Shown: positions 24,622 through 33,191 of the stretch, piece by piece | Layout: the number at the start of each line of letters is the position of its first letter | Position numbering within the stretch: position 1 is the first letter of the stretch | From: a candidate division WOR-1 bacterium RIFOXYB2_FULL_36_35 | GTDB taxonomy: Bacteria > Margulisbacteria > WOR-1 > XYC2-FULL-46-14 > XYC2-FULL-37-10 | Direction of reading: 5' to 3' | DNA: 38,394 bases | Assembly (NCBI GenBank): GCA_001771505.1 | Contig: MEUA01000057.1 | Location: 1-38,394, forward strand | The notes under the pieces: generated by a model | Told to the model about the DNA's origin: nothing | The model's input: the letters and a program-made list of their open reading frames with translations, nothing else | The model's database searches: none | Translations under genes and position numbers: made by a program

Positions 24622-25060
24622 TTTGATTAATCTCCTCCCATAGTTTTTTCATATTTCTCGCACCCAGTTTCATAAGGTCTATCCCTTTTTTATTTGCATA
24701 TTTTTCTATTTTTTTTATCTTTTCCCATCTTTTATAAATTTCAGATATTTTTTTAGTCTTAAGATCTCCAAAAACATGCGGATGGCGGCGAATCATTTTG
24801 GCGCGGATAACCTCAATAATATCTTTTATAGTAAATGTCCCTTTTTCTTTTGCCATTTCAGCGTGCATAACAATATGCAAAAGCTGATCTCCAAGTTCTT
24901 CACAAAGTTTTTTAGGGTCGCCGCTATCTATAGCCTCTATTGCTTCATTCGTCTCTTCAAGCATATAAGGCTTCAGCGTCTTGTGTGTCTGCTTTTTATC
25001 CCATGGGCATTTTTTGCGTAAAATCGAAACAACCTTTACTAAAGCATCAAATTCTTTCAT
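24611..25060 (-). CDS. mazG: Nucleoside triphosphate pyrophosphohydrolase MazG (single domain)
   Basis: A 149-residue MazG protein that hydrolyses NTPs or dNTPs to monophosphates, thought to clean the nucleotide pool. It has CPWDKKQTH near the start, the metal-binding helices LEETNEAIEAI and LCEELGD, and RRHPHVFGD. E. coli MazG has two such domains (263 residues); this is the one-domain form. The start ATG 25060 lacks a ribosome-binding site, and TATAAT ends six bases before it. Its last bases overlap ftsH. Confidence 0.94.
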   Translation of the reverse strand: MKEFDALVKVVSILRKKCPWDKKQTHKTLKPYMLEETNEAIEAIDSGDPKKLCEELGDQLLHIVMHAEMAKEKGTFTIKDIIEVIRAKMIRRHPHVFGDLKTKKISEIYKRWEKIKKIEKYANKKGIDLMKLGARNMKKLWEEINQNER

Positions 25061-25066
25061 TCTGAT

Positions 25067-25072
25067 ATTATA
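25067..25072 (-). promoter_or_regulatory. -10 box of mazG, leaderless type
   Basis: TATAAT on the minus strand, six bases before the start codon. The -35 region is poor. A half-copy of the palindromic repeat lies just upstream (about 25079-25092). Confidence 0.55.
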
Positions 25073-25148
25073 TCATTTAACTCCGATTATTCACCCCATG
25101 CAAGTTTTTTGGTTTATACTCCGATAAAATCTACGGGAAGAGAAAACT

Positions 25149-25835
25149 ATGGCAATTAGAAAAACCAATATAACGACTTGGGTAGCAAAACAACGCGCTA
25201 TAAGCTCTGCAGACAACGGTTTAATTCCACGCGCGCAAGACAGTTTTTATAGAAGCCTCGGATCACAATGCCTCGCAAGACTTTCAGGTATGGTTTTCTC
25301 ATTGACAGACATTAAAAACAAGCAAAAAGTTTCTGTCAAAGCAGAACAACTCCCACAGTTTTTAGCAAGTTTAAAATTTGACCCTTATCAATTAACAGGC
25401 TGTTTATACAGGCTCCTGCAATTAACAAGACAACTAACCCCAGAAGAAGATAACGCGATACATCTAACAACAGATAAATTATATCAAATGGCAAAAGACC
25501 CTTTACTGGAGGCAGACATCTCTACATTGGAAAGAAAAGTTGCCTCTTCAAAAAACTGGGCTCTTCTTGATCAGAAGCCGGCCATAGCTTCTCTTCCCCC
25601 AGAAGCCCCAGAATTAAGACACAATCCAGGATTCCCTGTTCAAGAGCAAATTGCAGCTACACTCCCGCAGCCTCAAGACTCACAAAAAAGATTGGAGGTC
25701 ATAGATTTGCCAAGATTTTTACTCAACTGCGGAGTAGCCTGCGAAATACCCCCTTCACTAGTAATTGACGGATGGAAAGAACGGTCTCTCTTGAAAGGAG
25801 ATGGTAAAAATGAAAAGCCAGTTAGAAAAGCTTGA
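25149..25835 (+). CDS. Unknown protein, 228 residues
   Basis: A soluble protein with no membrane segment, signal peptide or motif I recognise. The first 120 residues look helical (LARLSGMVFSLTDIKNKQKV, YQLTGCLYRLLQLTRQLTPE). The part after residue 145 is rich in Pro and Gln and probably flexible. GGGAAGAG lies before ATG 25149, and TAAAAT further upstream may be a -10 box. Its end overlaps the next gene by 26 bases, so the two probably act together. Confidence 0.65.
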   Translation: MAIRKTNITTWVAKQRAISSADNGLIPRAQDSFYRSLGSQCLARLSGMVFSLTDIKNKQKVSVKAEQLPQFLASLKFDPYQLTGCLYRLLQLTRQLTPEEDNAIHLTTDKLYQMAKDPLLEADISTLERKVASSKNWALLDQKPAIASLPPEAPELRHNPGFPVQEQIAATLPQPQDSQKRLEVIDLPRFLLNCGVACEIPPSLVIDGWKERSLLKGDGKNEKPVRKA

Positions 25836-26127
25836 AGACGAATTAAAAAAGGTGTGGAAAAAATACAGCGGATCAAACCCTATAAAGGGAGCGCATACGG
25901 AGATAGAAATCAATCCTAGAGTTTTTATCGGAGATGAGCTAAACGCCCAAATAGCAGAAGTTTTGGCCTCTGTATACCTTTCAAAGACGACAATTGAAGA
26001 TGTTGAAGAGGGGAACGTAGAGATAAGGGATGAAGCCATCGTCTTGAAAGACAAAAAAACAAAAAAACCGATAGCCATAATAAGAAGCCAAAGAGCTATA
26101 AGAGCGATGAAAGACAGGTTTGATTAA
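25810..26127 (+). CDS. Unknown small protein, 105 residues
   Basis: From ATG 25810, which has AAAGGAG nine bases upstream (inside the preceding gene); ATG 25801 is too close to that site. A helical charged N-terminus (LEKLEDELKKVWKKY) is followed by alternating strands (HTEIEINPRVFIGDEL, NVEIRDEAIVLKDKK). No known family recognised. Its overlap with the upstream unknown gene suggests coupled translation. It converges on mfd across a palindromic repeat. Confidence 0.65.
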   Translation: MKSQLEKLEDELKKVWKKYSGSNPIKGAHTEIEINPRVFIGDELNAQIAEVLASVYLSKTTIEDVEEGNVEIRDEAIVLKDKKTKKPIAIIRSQRAIRAMKDRFD

Positions 26128-26130
26128 AAA

Positions 26131-26169
26131 TTAACCCCGATTATTCCCCCCGATTAGGAAATCGGGGTT
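26131..26169. repeat. Composite palindromic repeat providing the mfd stop codon
   Basis: An arm ACCCCGATTATTC is followed by CCCCGATT-AGGA-AATCGGGG (26148-26167). On the minus strand its TAA (26154-26156) is the stop codon of mfd, and the last three residues of Mfd are coded by the repeat. Confidence 0.85.
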
Positions 26170-29100
26170 GATTTCAATCTCGCGACAATCTCTCCTAGTC
26201 GATCTTTACCCTCAATTTTAAACCGTTTTTGTCTCCCATCTATCCACTCAACAACAATCCTCTTATCCCCCCTAATCGAAACAATCCCCATCTTACCGGC
26301 GCTTAGCTTTAAAAAGACAAAATCAAAAAGCTTCAAAACTTCCTGAGGGATTTTTCCAAAACGGTCTTTTATCTCATCCTTAAAATCTTTCAATTCATCC
26401 AAGCAGGATAAAAGGTTTAAACGACGATAAATAGCTATCCTCTGCTGTTCATCTTCAATATATTTTCCCGGGATATACCCCTCTTTTTCCACATCGATGA
26501 CAACCTGTCTTGGAGTCGGCTCTTTTATCCCCTTTATCTCTTTAACAGCTTCATCCAAAAGCTCACAATAAAGATCAAACCCCACCGAGAGCATATGCCC
26601 ATGCTGCTGTGCCCCCAAAAGATTTCCGGATCCCCTTATCTCCAAATCACGCAGAGCAAGCCTATAACCCGATCCTAACGATATAAATTCCTGGATGGCT
26701 TTTAACCTGGCCAAGGAATTTTCTGCTATAATATCTTTAGGGTCATATAAAAGATATGCATATCCCCTAACTTCCGAGCGTCCCACTCTCCCCCTTAATT
26801 GATAAAGTTGCGCAAGCCCCAACTTATGGGCATTATCAATTAAAATAGTATTTGCATTTGGTATATCCAATCCCGATTCTATAATCGCGGTGCACAATAA
26901 AATATCACATCTTTGATCAAGAAATTTTTCCATAACCTTCTCGAGGTCAATCTCTCTCATTCTCCCATGCGCAACTACAAGTTTAGCTTCAGGAACAAGT
27001 CTTTTTATTTTTGCCGCGATATTATCTATCGTCTCTATCCTGTTGTGGACAAAAAATATCTGTCCCCCTCTATCTAATTCTCTAAGAATAGCCTCTCGAA
27101 CCAACGCTTCATCAAAAGGGGAAACATATGTCCTTATGGGAGATCTGTCGGCGGGGGGAGTTTGAATTAAACTTAAATCCCTTGTCCCAGCAAGCGACAT
27201 ATAGAGAGTTCTGGGGATGGGGGTCGCGGTCATTGATAATATATCGATATTCTTTTTTATTTTTTTAAGTTTTTCCTTATGTGAAACACCAAAACGATGT
27301 TCTTCGTCAACAACCAACAAGCCTATATCTTTAAAATGAACATCTTTTTGAAGGAGCCTGTGGGTCCCGACAATAATATTTATTTCGCCACTTTTTAATT
27401 GCTCAATAACCTTTTTTTGCTCATCTTTGCTTTTAAACCTTGAAAGCATCTCAACCTTTAGAGGAAAAACAGAGAGCCGCTCTTTCAAGTAATGGTAATG
27501 TTGATCCGCCAGAATCGTTGTAGGAACAAGGAGGGCCACCTGCTTATTTGCTTGCGCTACCTTAACAATCGCCCTTATTGCAACCTCTGTCTTGCCATAC
27601 CCCACATCCCCGCACAAAAGCCTCTCCATCGGCTTATCAGATTCCAAGTCGTTTTTTATGTCCGAGATCGCTTTCAACTGATCGGGGGTCTCTTCATATG
27701 GAAAAGAATCTTTAAGTTCGCTCTGCCATAGGTCATCCTGAGAGTATGGAATTTTATTTATTTCTTTCCTCTCTGAATACAAAGCCAAAAGTTCTTTTGT
27801 CAAATCACGAACAGATTTTTTTACTTTAGATTTTATCGCCTTCCATGCCACCCCTCCCATTCTGGAAAGCTTAGGGCGATATCCCTCTTCAGAAATATAT
27901 TTTTCAACCCGACCCATAGAATGGGGCGGAACATAAAGCCTGTCGTTTTCCGCAAACTCAAGAAGGATGAATTCTCCCTCCTCAATTTTATGGAGCCCCT
28001 TATAAATCGCAACACCGTAGTCTTCATGCACGACATAATCTCCAATATTAAAATCGGCACGAATATCGGGGCCTACCCCTTCAACCAATTTTGTCTCTGT
28101 TTTCGCCCTCGCACTTTTCACTCCAAAAAGCTCTTTATCGGACAAAACCTCACAATCACCAAATTTAAACCCCGATCGGATCCGTCCTTTCACAATTTTT
28201 AAAGATGGGCTAAAGCGGGAAGGATGTTCAGTTACAATTAAAACATCTCTTTTTTCTTCCAGCACAGATATTTTGTTTGTATAATCCGAAGAAGAATAGA
28301 ACAGAGGTTCTTCTTGCGTCTCAAAAAACCCCGAGAAATAAAAAAGATTAAATTTTTTTGCCTCTTTTAAAAGCTCAATAAAAGGAACAATATCTTTTAA
28401 AACATCAGGAGAAAGACTTATATCTTTTATCAGCTGATCCGAAGCTCCTTTAAGGATATTTTTTTCATCAATAATTAAGGTTGTCTCCTTTGGCAAAGCG
28501 TAAAGCAGGGAGACATCTCTCTCTTCATTGTTTTTAAATATTTTAATGTTTTCAATTTTTTCTTTTGATCTTTGCGTTACGGGATCAAAGGGACGGATAG
28601 ATTCTATTTCATCCCCCAAAAATTCCAGTCTGAAAGGATAATCAGAATTTGAAGGAAAGATATCGATTATCCCCCCTCTCACGGAAAACTCTCCGTGCTC
28701 TCCGACAACCGGCAATCTCTCATAGTCATATTCAATCAACCTGCTTATAAGTTTATCAAGCCTTATATCTTTCTCCCCCCTTAAAAGCTCAATCCACTGA
28801 TCCCTTGTCCCTGAAGTTTTATACATAGCAGACCTTAAGGGGATAACAAGAACCCCTTTATCTTCGGCCAAAAAATCGGCAAAAACTCTAAGCCTCTTGC
28901 CGGTAATCTCTTTTGAAACTTTTTCTCCATAAAAAAGGGCGTCTGGAGCAGGCAAAATACTAACTGTCAGTGTTGGATAAAAAACAGAAATCTCTTCTTT
29001 TATCCATTGCGCTTCAGAAGAAGAGGTTGTAATTATGGCTACCTTTTTAAGTTTTTCCGCGAGAGAAGATACAACCAATGATTTTGAAGAGCCTATAAGC

Positions 29101-29177
29101 CCTGAAAAGTTTTTTTCACGCAAACTTTCATTGTAAACATCAGTATCTTTTAATTTTTTTAAAATTTGATGAAGCAT
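26154..29177 (-). CDS. mfd: Transcription-repair coupling factor Mfd
   Basis: A 1007-residue ATPase that pushes stalled RNA polymerase off damaged DNA and recruits UvrA. In order: UvrB-like N-terminal domains (about 1-330, including GEFSVRGGIIDIFP), the RNA polymerase-interacting/CarD-like domain (FNIGDYVVHEDYGVAIYKG), translocase motifs GDVGYGKTEVA (Walker A) and VVDEEHRFGV, the second RecA lobe with QLRGRVGRSEVRGYAYLL, and the C-terminal TRCF domain. It is shorter than E. coli Mfd (1148), with a compact N-terminal part. No ribosome-binding site precedes ATG 29177; TAGAAT ends eight bases upstream, so the mRNA may be leaderless. Confidence 0.96.
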   Translation of the reverse strand: MLHQILKKLKDTDVYNESLREKNFSGLIGSSKSLVVSSLAEKLKKVAIITTSSSEAQWIKEEISVFYPTLTVSILPAPDALFYGEKVSKEITGKRLRVFADFLAEDKGVLVIPLRSAMYKTSGTRDQWIELLRGEKDIRLDKLISRLIEYDYERLPVVGEHGEFSVRGGIIDIFPSNSDYPFRLEFLGDEIESIRPFDPVTQRSKEKIENIKIFKNNEERDVSLLYALPKETTLIIDEKNILKGASDQLIKDISLSPDVLKDIVPFIELLKEAKKFNLFYFSGFFETQEEPLFYSSSDYTNKISVLEEKRDVLIVTEHPSRFSPSLKIVKGRIRSGFKFGDCEVLSDKELFGVKSARAKTETKLVEGVGPDIRADFNIGDYVVHEDYGVAIYKGLHKIEEGEFILLEFAENDRLYVPPHSMGRVEKYISEEGYRPKLSRMGGVAWKAIKSKVKKSVRDLTKELLALYSERKEINKIPYSQDDLWQSELKDSFPYEETPDQLKAISDIKNDLESDKPMERLLCGDVGYGKTEVAIRAIVKVAQANKQVALLVPTTILADQHYHYLKERLSVFPLKVEMLSRFKSKDEQKKVIEQLKSGEINIIVGTHRLLQKDVHFKDIGLLVVDEEHRFGVSHKEKLKKIKKNIDILSMTATPIPRTLYMSLAGTRDLSLIQTPPADRSPIRTYVSPFDEALVREAILRELDRGGQIFFVHNRIETIDNIAAKIKRLVPEAKLVVAHGRMREIDLEKVMEKFLDQRCDILLCTAIIESGLDIPNANTILIDNAHKLGLAQLYQLRGRVGRSEVRGYAYLLYDPKDIIAENSLARLKAIQEFISLGSGYRLALRDLEIRGSGNLLGAQQHGHMLSVGFDLYCELLDEAVKEIKGIKEPTPRQVVIDVEKEGYIPGKYIEDEQQRIAIYRRLNLLSCLDELKDFKDEIKDRFGKIPQEVLKLFDFVFLKLSAGKMGIVSIRGDKRIVVEWIDGRQKRFKIEGKDRLGEIVARLKSTPIS

Positions 29178-29260
29178 CTGTTATAATTCTATCAAATTAT
29201 TGAAATTTTGCCTGCCAATTAAGCGATAACCCTGAAAAGTTCAAAGGGAGGGAATAATTT

Positions 29261-29608
29261 ATGCAATCATTCTTTCGTGTTTTTGAAGGGATAACAACAA
29301 GGAGCGACAGATGGCTGGGGATAGACATCAACAACAGGAGGATATCTTTTTATTTAAACGGCTCAACAGTTAGGATAAACTCTATATTTCGAAATTGCAG
29401 AGTAGATAGAATAATAAACGATACGGCCTATATCCCGCTTGTAAGGATGTGGGGAGGAAAATACTTTGAGGGAAGAATAAACGGGGATGAAGTAAAAAGC
29501 TTGAAAACAGGACAATACGTAGATGTGCAGGTTGCGGAACTAAAGACAGAAAGAGGCTTTTTAAAAAATAAGCCTTTGGTCCTTTTAAAAGTGTTGAACC
29601 CCGATTAG
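29261..29608 (+). CDS. Unknown protein, 115 residues
   Basis: A small, probably beta-rich soluble protein with many alternating hydrophobic and charged residues (RISFYLNGSTVRINSI, YFEGRINGDEVKSL, GQYVDVQVAEL). The N-terminal FRVFEGITTRSDRWLGIDI resembles nothing I recognise. GGGAGGG precedes ATG 29261. The stop codon TAG and the last residues (NPD) lie inside a palindromic repeat. It stands alone, divergent from mfd. Confidence 0.6.
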   Translation: MQSFFRVFEGITTRSDRWLGIDINNRRISFYLNGSTVRINSIFRNCRVDRIINDTAYIPLVRMWGGKYFEGRINGDEVKSLKTGQYVDVQVAELKTERGFLKNKPLVLLKVLNPD

Positions 29609-29617
29609 GAAATCGGG
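29597..29617. repeat. Palindromic repeat containing a stop codon
   Basis: CCCCGATT-AGGA-AATCGGG at convergent gene ends. TAG at 29606-29608 is the stop codon of the upstream plus-strand gene. Confidence 0.82.
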
Positions 29618-29626
29618 TGAAATCAA

Positions 29627-30691
29627 TTATTTCTTGGCGTTTACAGCTTCAATCCTGTGAAAGCAATTCAAGTTATTATAAGGGGATCCGGAACTGTTAA
29701 AAGCCATGTCTTTGCAGCCGGCCTGGCAAATCTCTCCAAAATTACATTTTTTGCAGTAGCCTTTTAAATCCTCTTTTTTAAAATATCTGTTAATTTTAAA
29801 TTTCTTAGGATCGTTCCATAACACCGATAATGGCGTTTCAAGAACATTCCCTTCCTTAAATTTATCATCATAAAGAGAGAGGCACCCTCGCACATCTCCA
29901 TCACTTTGAATCCCCAACGCCGTCATGCCTGACGGACATCCATTCCAAGGTTTCTTTGCTCTTTGCAGAAGAGGGATACGACAAGAATAATAACCCATGT
30001 CATGAGCCCCAACTATAAGAAACTCTTTTGAAGCATATCGTTTTTGAATTTCAGCCAAACAGAGCCCGGCAAAATAAAACTCTAAAGGAGTCAACAAATC
30101 TTTTCTGGTCATTCTTGTCCCATGACAACTGGCAACCTGTATTTGCCAATTTGCTTTTTTCGCAACAACTATTTCAGCAATATTAAACAGATCATAAATG
30201 TTGTAACGAGTAAGCGTTGTAATGAAAGAAGCCGAAATCCCTTCTTTCGACAACTTATCTGTCAATTCCATTAACTGATTAAAAGATCCTTTTGTCCCTC
30301 TTATATAATCATGAGTTTCAGAGGCGCTTCCATCAAGGCTAACCCCCAAACGCCTCAATTTTAATTCTTTGAGTTGTTTTATAACGTTATCATCAACCAG
30401 CAATCCATTAGTAATAATAACTAACCTCATCCCCAAAGAACGTATTTTTTTGGCAATCTGAAACCAATCCCTTCTTACAAAAACCTCCCCTCCAATCAAA
30501 GAGACCTCTTTTGTCCCAATATCATTTAAATCTTCACACACCTTCAAAGCTTCTTCTGTTGTCAATTCTTTTGAACGTTTTGGGCCGGCGGAGGCTCCGC
30601 AATGGATACAGCGCATATTGCACCCTCGTGTTATCTCCCAAACACAACAATCAGGAACATACATTTGATCCCTAAATTTTGGATTCGTCAT
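29627..30691 (-). CDS. Radical SAM/SPASM enzyme, candidate peptide-modifying enzyme
   Basis: A 354-residue radical SAM protein. The cluster-binding CxxxCxxC is at C24, C28, C31 (ITRGCNMRCIHC), and the SAM-contacting GGE lies near residue 67 (SLIGGEVF). The C-terminal 90 residues form a SPASM domain with several cysteines (CPSG, GCLSL, CKKCNFGEICQAGC, NCFHR), which should hold auxiliary iron-sulfur clusters. The closest known kinds are PqqE-, MftC- and sactipeptide-type enzymes that modify ribosomal peptides, and some heme-related or sulfatase-maturing enzymes. It overlaps the methyltransferase gene by 20 bases and is the last gene of a five-gene co-directional group with two small paralogous proteins, which favours a peptide substrate. 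Confidence 0.9.
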   Translation of the reverse strand: MTNPKFRDQMYVPDCCVWEITRGCNMRCIHCGASAGPKRSKELTTEEALKVCEDLNDIGTKEVSLIGGEVFVRRDWFQIAKKIRSLGMRLVIITNGLLVDDNVIKQLKELKLRRLGVSLDGSASETHDYIRGTKGSFNQLMELTDKLSKEGISASFITTLTRYNIYDLFNIAEIVVAKKANWQIQVASCHGTRMTRKDLLTPLEFYFAGLCLAEIQKRYASKEFLIVGAHDMGYYSCRIPLLQRAKKPWNGCPSGMTALGIQSDGDVRGCLSLYDDKFKEGNVLETPLSVLWNDPKKFKINRYFKKEDLKGYCKKCNFGEICQAGCKDMAFNSSGSPYNNLNCFHRIEAVNAKK

Positions 30692-31970
30692 AAATAACCG
30701 GCTTATTATAGCCCCTCCATCTATTTTTTCGCAGCACAGCGTTTAATTCTTTTAATAAATCTTCTTTTAGATAAGGGGAACAACCCATTAAAGATTTAGA
30801 ATAAAAATCTATAGCTCCCAACAAATTTCCATTTAATATACAAAGTCTTGCCATATTCCAGCAGGCAAAAATATTTTTAGGATTAAACTTTAAAGCTTCA
30901 TCAAATAAATTCTTCGCCTCTTTATTCTTTTTTTGTATAAAAGCTTTTGCCCCTTGCGCAGAGAGGCTGGCAGCTATATAAAAAATATGGCTCAAATCAA
31001 ACATAGATATAACCTTTAAGTAAGGGAGCTTATTTACACTACGAAAACAAAAAATCCCTTTTGACAGTTTATTTAAAGGGATTTTTTGCAAACTCTTTAA
31101 GTAAGACTTCGCGGATTCACAAGCATATAAATAATTTTCAACATTATCACTTATATAATTAGAAGAACCTACAAAAAAGCTATAAAGCTGAAGGATAAAA
31201 TTATTCTTTATCAGATAAGGGATAACTATTTTAAGTTTTTTGACCGAATCTGTTGGAAACAATTTAAAAGAATTAAAAACATCAAAAACAATTCTTCCAA
31301 TATGCGGGCTTAAAATAATAGAATCATATAAAAGCTCAAAAACAGATTCTTTGGAATAAACATCGATTTGAAGAATTTTATCGATTAAATTTTCTAATTC
31401 TATTTTAACCGGATGAACATTTTGAGGGTCGATAATCTTCCCCGCAACAAAAGTTCTTCTTAACGCTGATACAACAGAATATTTTTGATCATATTTTTCA
31501 GGCTTTTTACATTCCACCCTAAAAGAAACTCGATCTTTGCCACATTCAAACTGACTGATTTTTATATCTGCAAATCCTGCTTTTGCAAGTTCCTTGCGTA
31601 ATATCTCTTTTGAAAAACAGAATTTATGCTGATATCCTTCATATTCCATCCCGAATATCCAGTTTAACAAGGCTGCTTTTTTACCAGAAGAAGCTTCTGA
31701 ATAGGCCTTAATATTATCATCAAAAGAAGGGGTTGTAAGAGACAAATGACCATTGGGAGTAAGAACTCTAAACCATTCACTTAATGCGAATTTAGCTCCG
31801 ACATAACCAATATGTTCCAAAAGCTGTTCCGCAATAATTGAATCCACAGAATCTTCTTTATAAGGCAACTCCCAGCATTTTAAATTTTTATCTGCAATTG
31901 TCTTATCAAAAAAATCTATGTTAACATAATCCGGCAGATATTTTTTGCCGCAACCGATATTTAATTTCAT
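30672..31970 (-). CDS. SAM-dependent methyltransferase with C-terminal TPR
   Basis: A 432-residue two-part protein. Residues 1-160 are a class I methyltransferase: LNIGCGKKYLPDYVNIDF (SAM binding), a WELPYKEDSVDSIIAEQLLEH acidic/post-I region with LEH, and a GHLSLTTP strand. The middle 160 residues look helical and unknown. The end (about 325-410) has TPR-like repeats (AKNLFDEALKFNPKNIFACW, GAIDFYSKSL), suited to protein binding. Its stop overlaps the radical SAM gene, so the two are probably made together. A TAGAAT lies 18 bases before ATG 31970, and a hairpin separates it from the upstream small-protein genes, so it may have its own promoter. Target unknown. Confidence 0.85.
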   Translation of the reverse strand: MKLNIGCGKKYLPDYVNIDFFDKTIADKNLKCWELPYKEDSVDSIIAEQLLEHIGYVGAKFALSEWFRVLTPNGHLSLTTPSFDDNIKAYSEASSGKKAALLNWIFGMEYEGYQHKFCFSKEILRKELAKAGFADIKISQFECGKDRVSFRVECKKPEKYDQKYSVVSALRRTFVAGKIIDPQNVHPVKIELENLIDKILQIDVYSKESVFELLYDSIILSPHIGRIVFDVFNSFKLFPTDSVKKLKIVIPYLIKNNFILQLYSFFVGSSNYISDNVENYLYACESAKSYLKSLQKIPLNKLSKGIFCFRSVNKLPYLKVISMFDLSHIFYIAASLSAQGAKAFIQKKNKEAKNLFDEALKFNPKNIFACWNMARLCILNGNLLGAIDFYSKSLMGCSPYLKEDLLKELNAVLRKNRWRGYNKPVIYDESKI

Positions 31971-31997
31971 TTAATTTATCCAAAAAATTCTATCATC

Positions 31998-32055
31998 AAC
32001 AAAACAAAAACACCAGCCTTTCTCCAAACAAGACTCGGCCGGTGTTTTGTTTGTT
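31998..32055 (-). terminator. Hairpin terminator or attenuator after the small-protein genes
   Basis: Read on the minus strand, an A-rich arm ending CACCGGCC pairs with GGCTGGTG followed by T-rich sequence (TTTTTGTTTTGTT). This has the form of a rho-independent terminator and could also work in reverse. It would let the small proteins be made in excess over the enzymes downstream. Confidence 0.7.
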
Positions 32056-32063
32056 ATATTTAT

Positions 32064-32654
32064 TTAGATAACAGCATATCGCATCCCTTCACTACCATAG
32101 AAATCCCCTTGATACCAAGCCCCTGCCGGCTTATTAGAACTGATCACGTCAGGTTGCGATGCCACATCATTCACCGAAGATAAAAGCATAAACACATTGC
32201 TCTTCATCGTAAATTTAGCAGTAACCCCCTGGTTTAACATTATGCTCGCTATTGTGCCAAAGTCATATTTCCCTTTTTTTTGGACTTCTTCAACAGCTTT
32301 CAAAACTTCTCCAGAGGTAAATTTTTGCTGAAGCGCGCTATCCGAAATCAAAGCTTTTAAAAAGTCTTCTGTAAACTCCACGTTGTTATTCAAAGAGATA
32401 TCCGCAATTGAGCCTGCAAGTGGATATGAAAATTTATATTCAGATTGCAAAGACTGAATTACAAACGCATGCATCTCAGCTTCAGCCCCACCTCTAAAAG
32501 ATTTAGGAATACCAAAAAATTTGCCAATGCGGCTGGTTTCACCACGGGAAAAACCTCTTACATTAACATCCTCCTTCCCACCTCGAAATGTTTCCTTCTG
32601 TACCGGCACTTGTGTATTAAATTTTTCAACAAGTCCTCTCATCAAAAATCCCAT
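32064..32654 (-). CDS. Small protein with Nif11-like segment, candidate modified-peptide precursor
   Basis: A 196-residue protein with a perfect AGGAGGTGA site before ATG 32654. The first 60 residues are polar and Gly/Arg-rich. A central part (about 65-155) is shared with the neighbouring 140-residue protein, including FTEDFLKALISDSALQQKF, SGEVLKAVEE and KFTMKSNVFMLL. The FLKALISDSALQQKF...AVEE...KGKYDF pattern resembles the Nif11 leader-peptide family. After it comes a unique tail of about 37 residues rich in Gly, Ser, Tyr and Asp (ending GDFYGSEGMRYAVI) in the place of a core peptide. No GG cleavage site is obvious. A hairpin follows the gene. It may instead be an uncharacterised duplicated family. 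Confidence 0.6.
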   Translation of the reverse strand: MGFLMRGLVEKFNTQVPVQKETFRGGKEDVNVRGFSRGETSRIGKFFGIPKSFRGGAEAEMHAFVIQSLQSEYKFSYPLAGSIADISLNNNVEFTEDFLKALISDSALQQKFTSGEVLKAVEEVQKKGKYDFGTIASIMLNQGVTAKFTMKSNVFMLLSSVNDVASQPDVISSNKPAGAWYQGDFYGSEGMRYAVI

Positions 32655-32728
32655 TCAAATCACCTCCTTGTTTGTTTATTTATTCGCCTTTCAACCCTCT
32701 TATCTATCGTTCACCCATAGCTTAAATT

Positions 32729-33151
32729 TCATTCTTCTGTCAGAACAAAAACATTATCTTTCATGGTAAACTTTTGATATAAGTCTTTGTTCTTTTCTAT
32801 TTTTGTAATCGCCAAAAATTCGTAAAATTTCTTCTTATGCGTATCTTCCACGGCAGCCTTGACCTCTCCTGACAAAAACCTCTCTTGAAGTTTGGATTCC
32901 TCTGCCAGATATTTTAAAAACCCTTCTGTAAAATCGACATTTAGCATTGCAACTTCGGCCACTTTCATAGCCAAATCAGAATTAAACCCATAGCCCTTCC
33001 TCAAATCCGCAACAATAAACTCTTTCATTATAATCTGAGGGTCACGAAGCACTCTTAAATGCTTAGCTGATTTCCCTTTTAAAGGGACAGATATATCTTC
33101 AGGCCAGTTTTTTTTCGCGAACTCAAGTATCCGTTTCATTACAAGCTTCAT
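32729..33151 (-). CDS. Small protein, paralogue of the 196-residue neighbour
   Basis: A 140-residue protein sharing with its neighbour the sequence plan FIVADLRKGYGF, VDFTEGFLKYLAEESKLQERF, SGEVKAAVED and KFTMKDNVFVL. It ends two residues after the shared NVF-L motif, so it has no extra tail. Its N-terminus (KRILEFAKKNWPEDI) differs from that of the neighbour. It could be a precursor without core, a decoy or chaperone-like leader protein, or an unrelated duplicated gene. It lies between the FGE-like gene and the longer paralogue. The start could be ATG 33151 or the ATG four codons later. Confidence 0.65.
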   Translation of the reverse strand: MKLVMKRILEFAKKNWPEDISVPLKGKSAKHLRVLRDPQIIMKEFIVADLRKGYGFNSDLAMKVAEVAMLNVDFTEGFLKYLAEESKLQERFLSGEVKAAVEDTHKKKFYEFLAITKIEKNKDLYQKFTMKDNVFVLTEE

Positions 33152-33167
33152 ATATTAATAACCTATT

Positions 33168-33191
33168 TACCCCGATTATCATCATCGGGTT
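33168..33191. repeat. Palindromic repeat between FGE-like and small-protein genes
   Basis: ACCCCGATTATCATCATCGG copy between two co-directional genes. Here, unlike most copies, it sits inside a possible operon and could reduce read-through. Confidence 0.7.
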
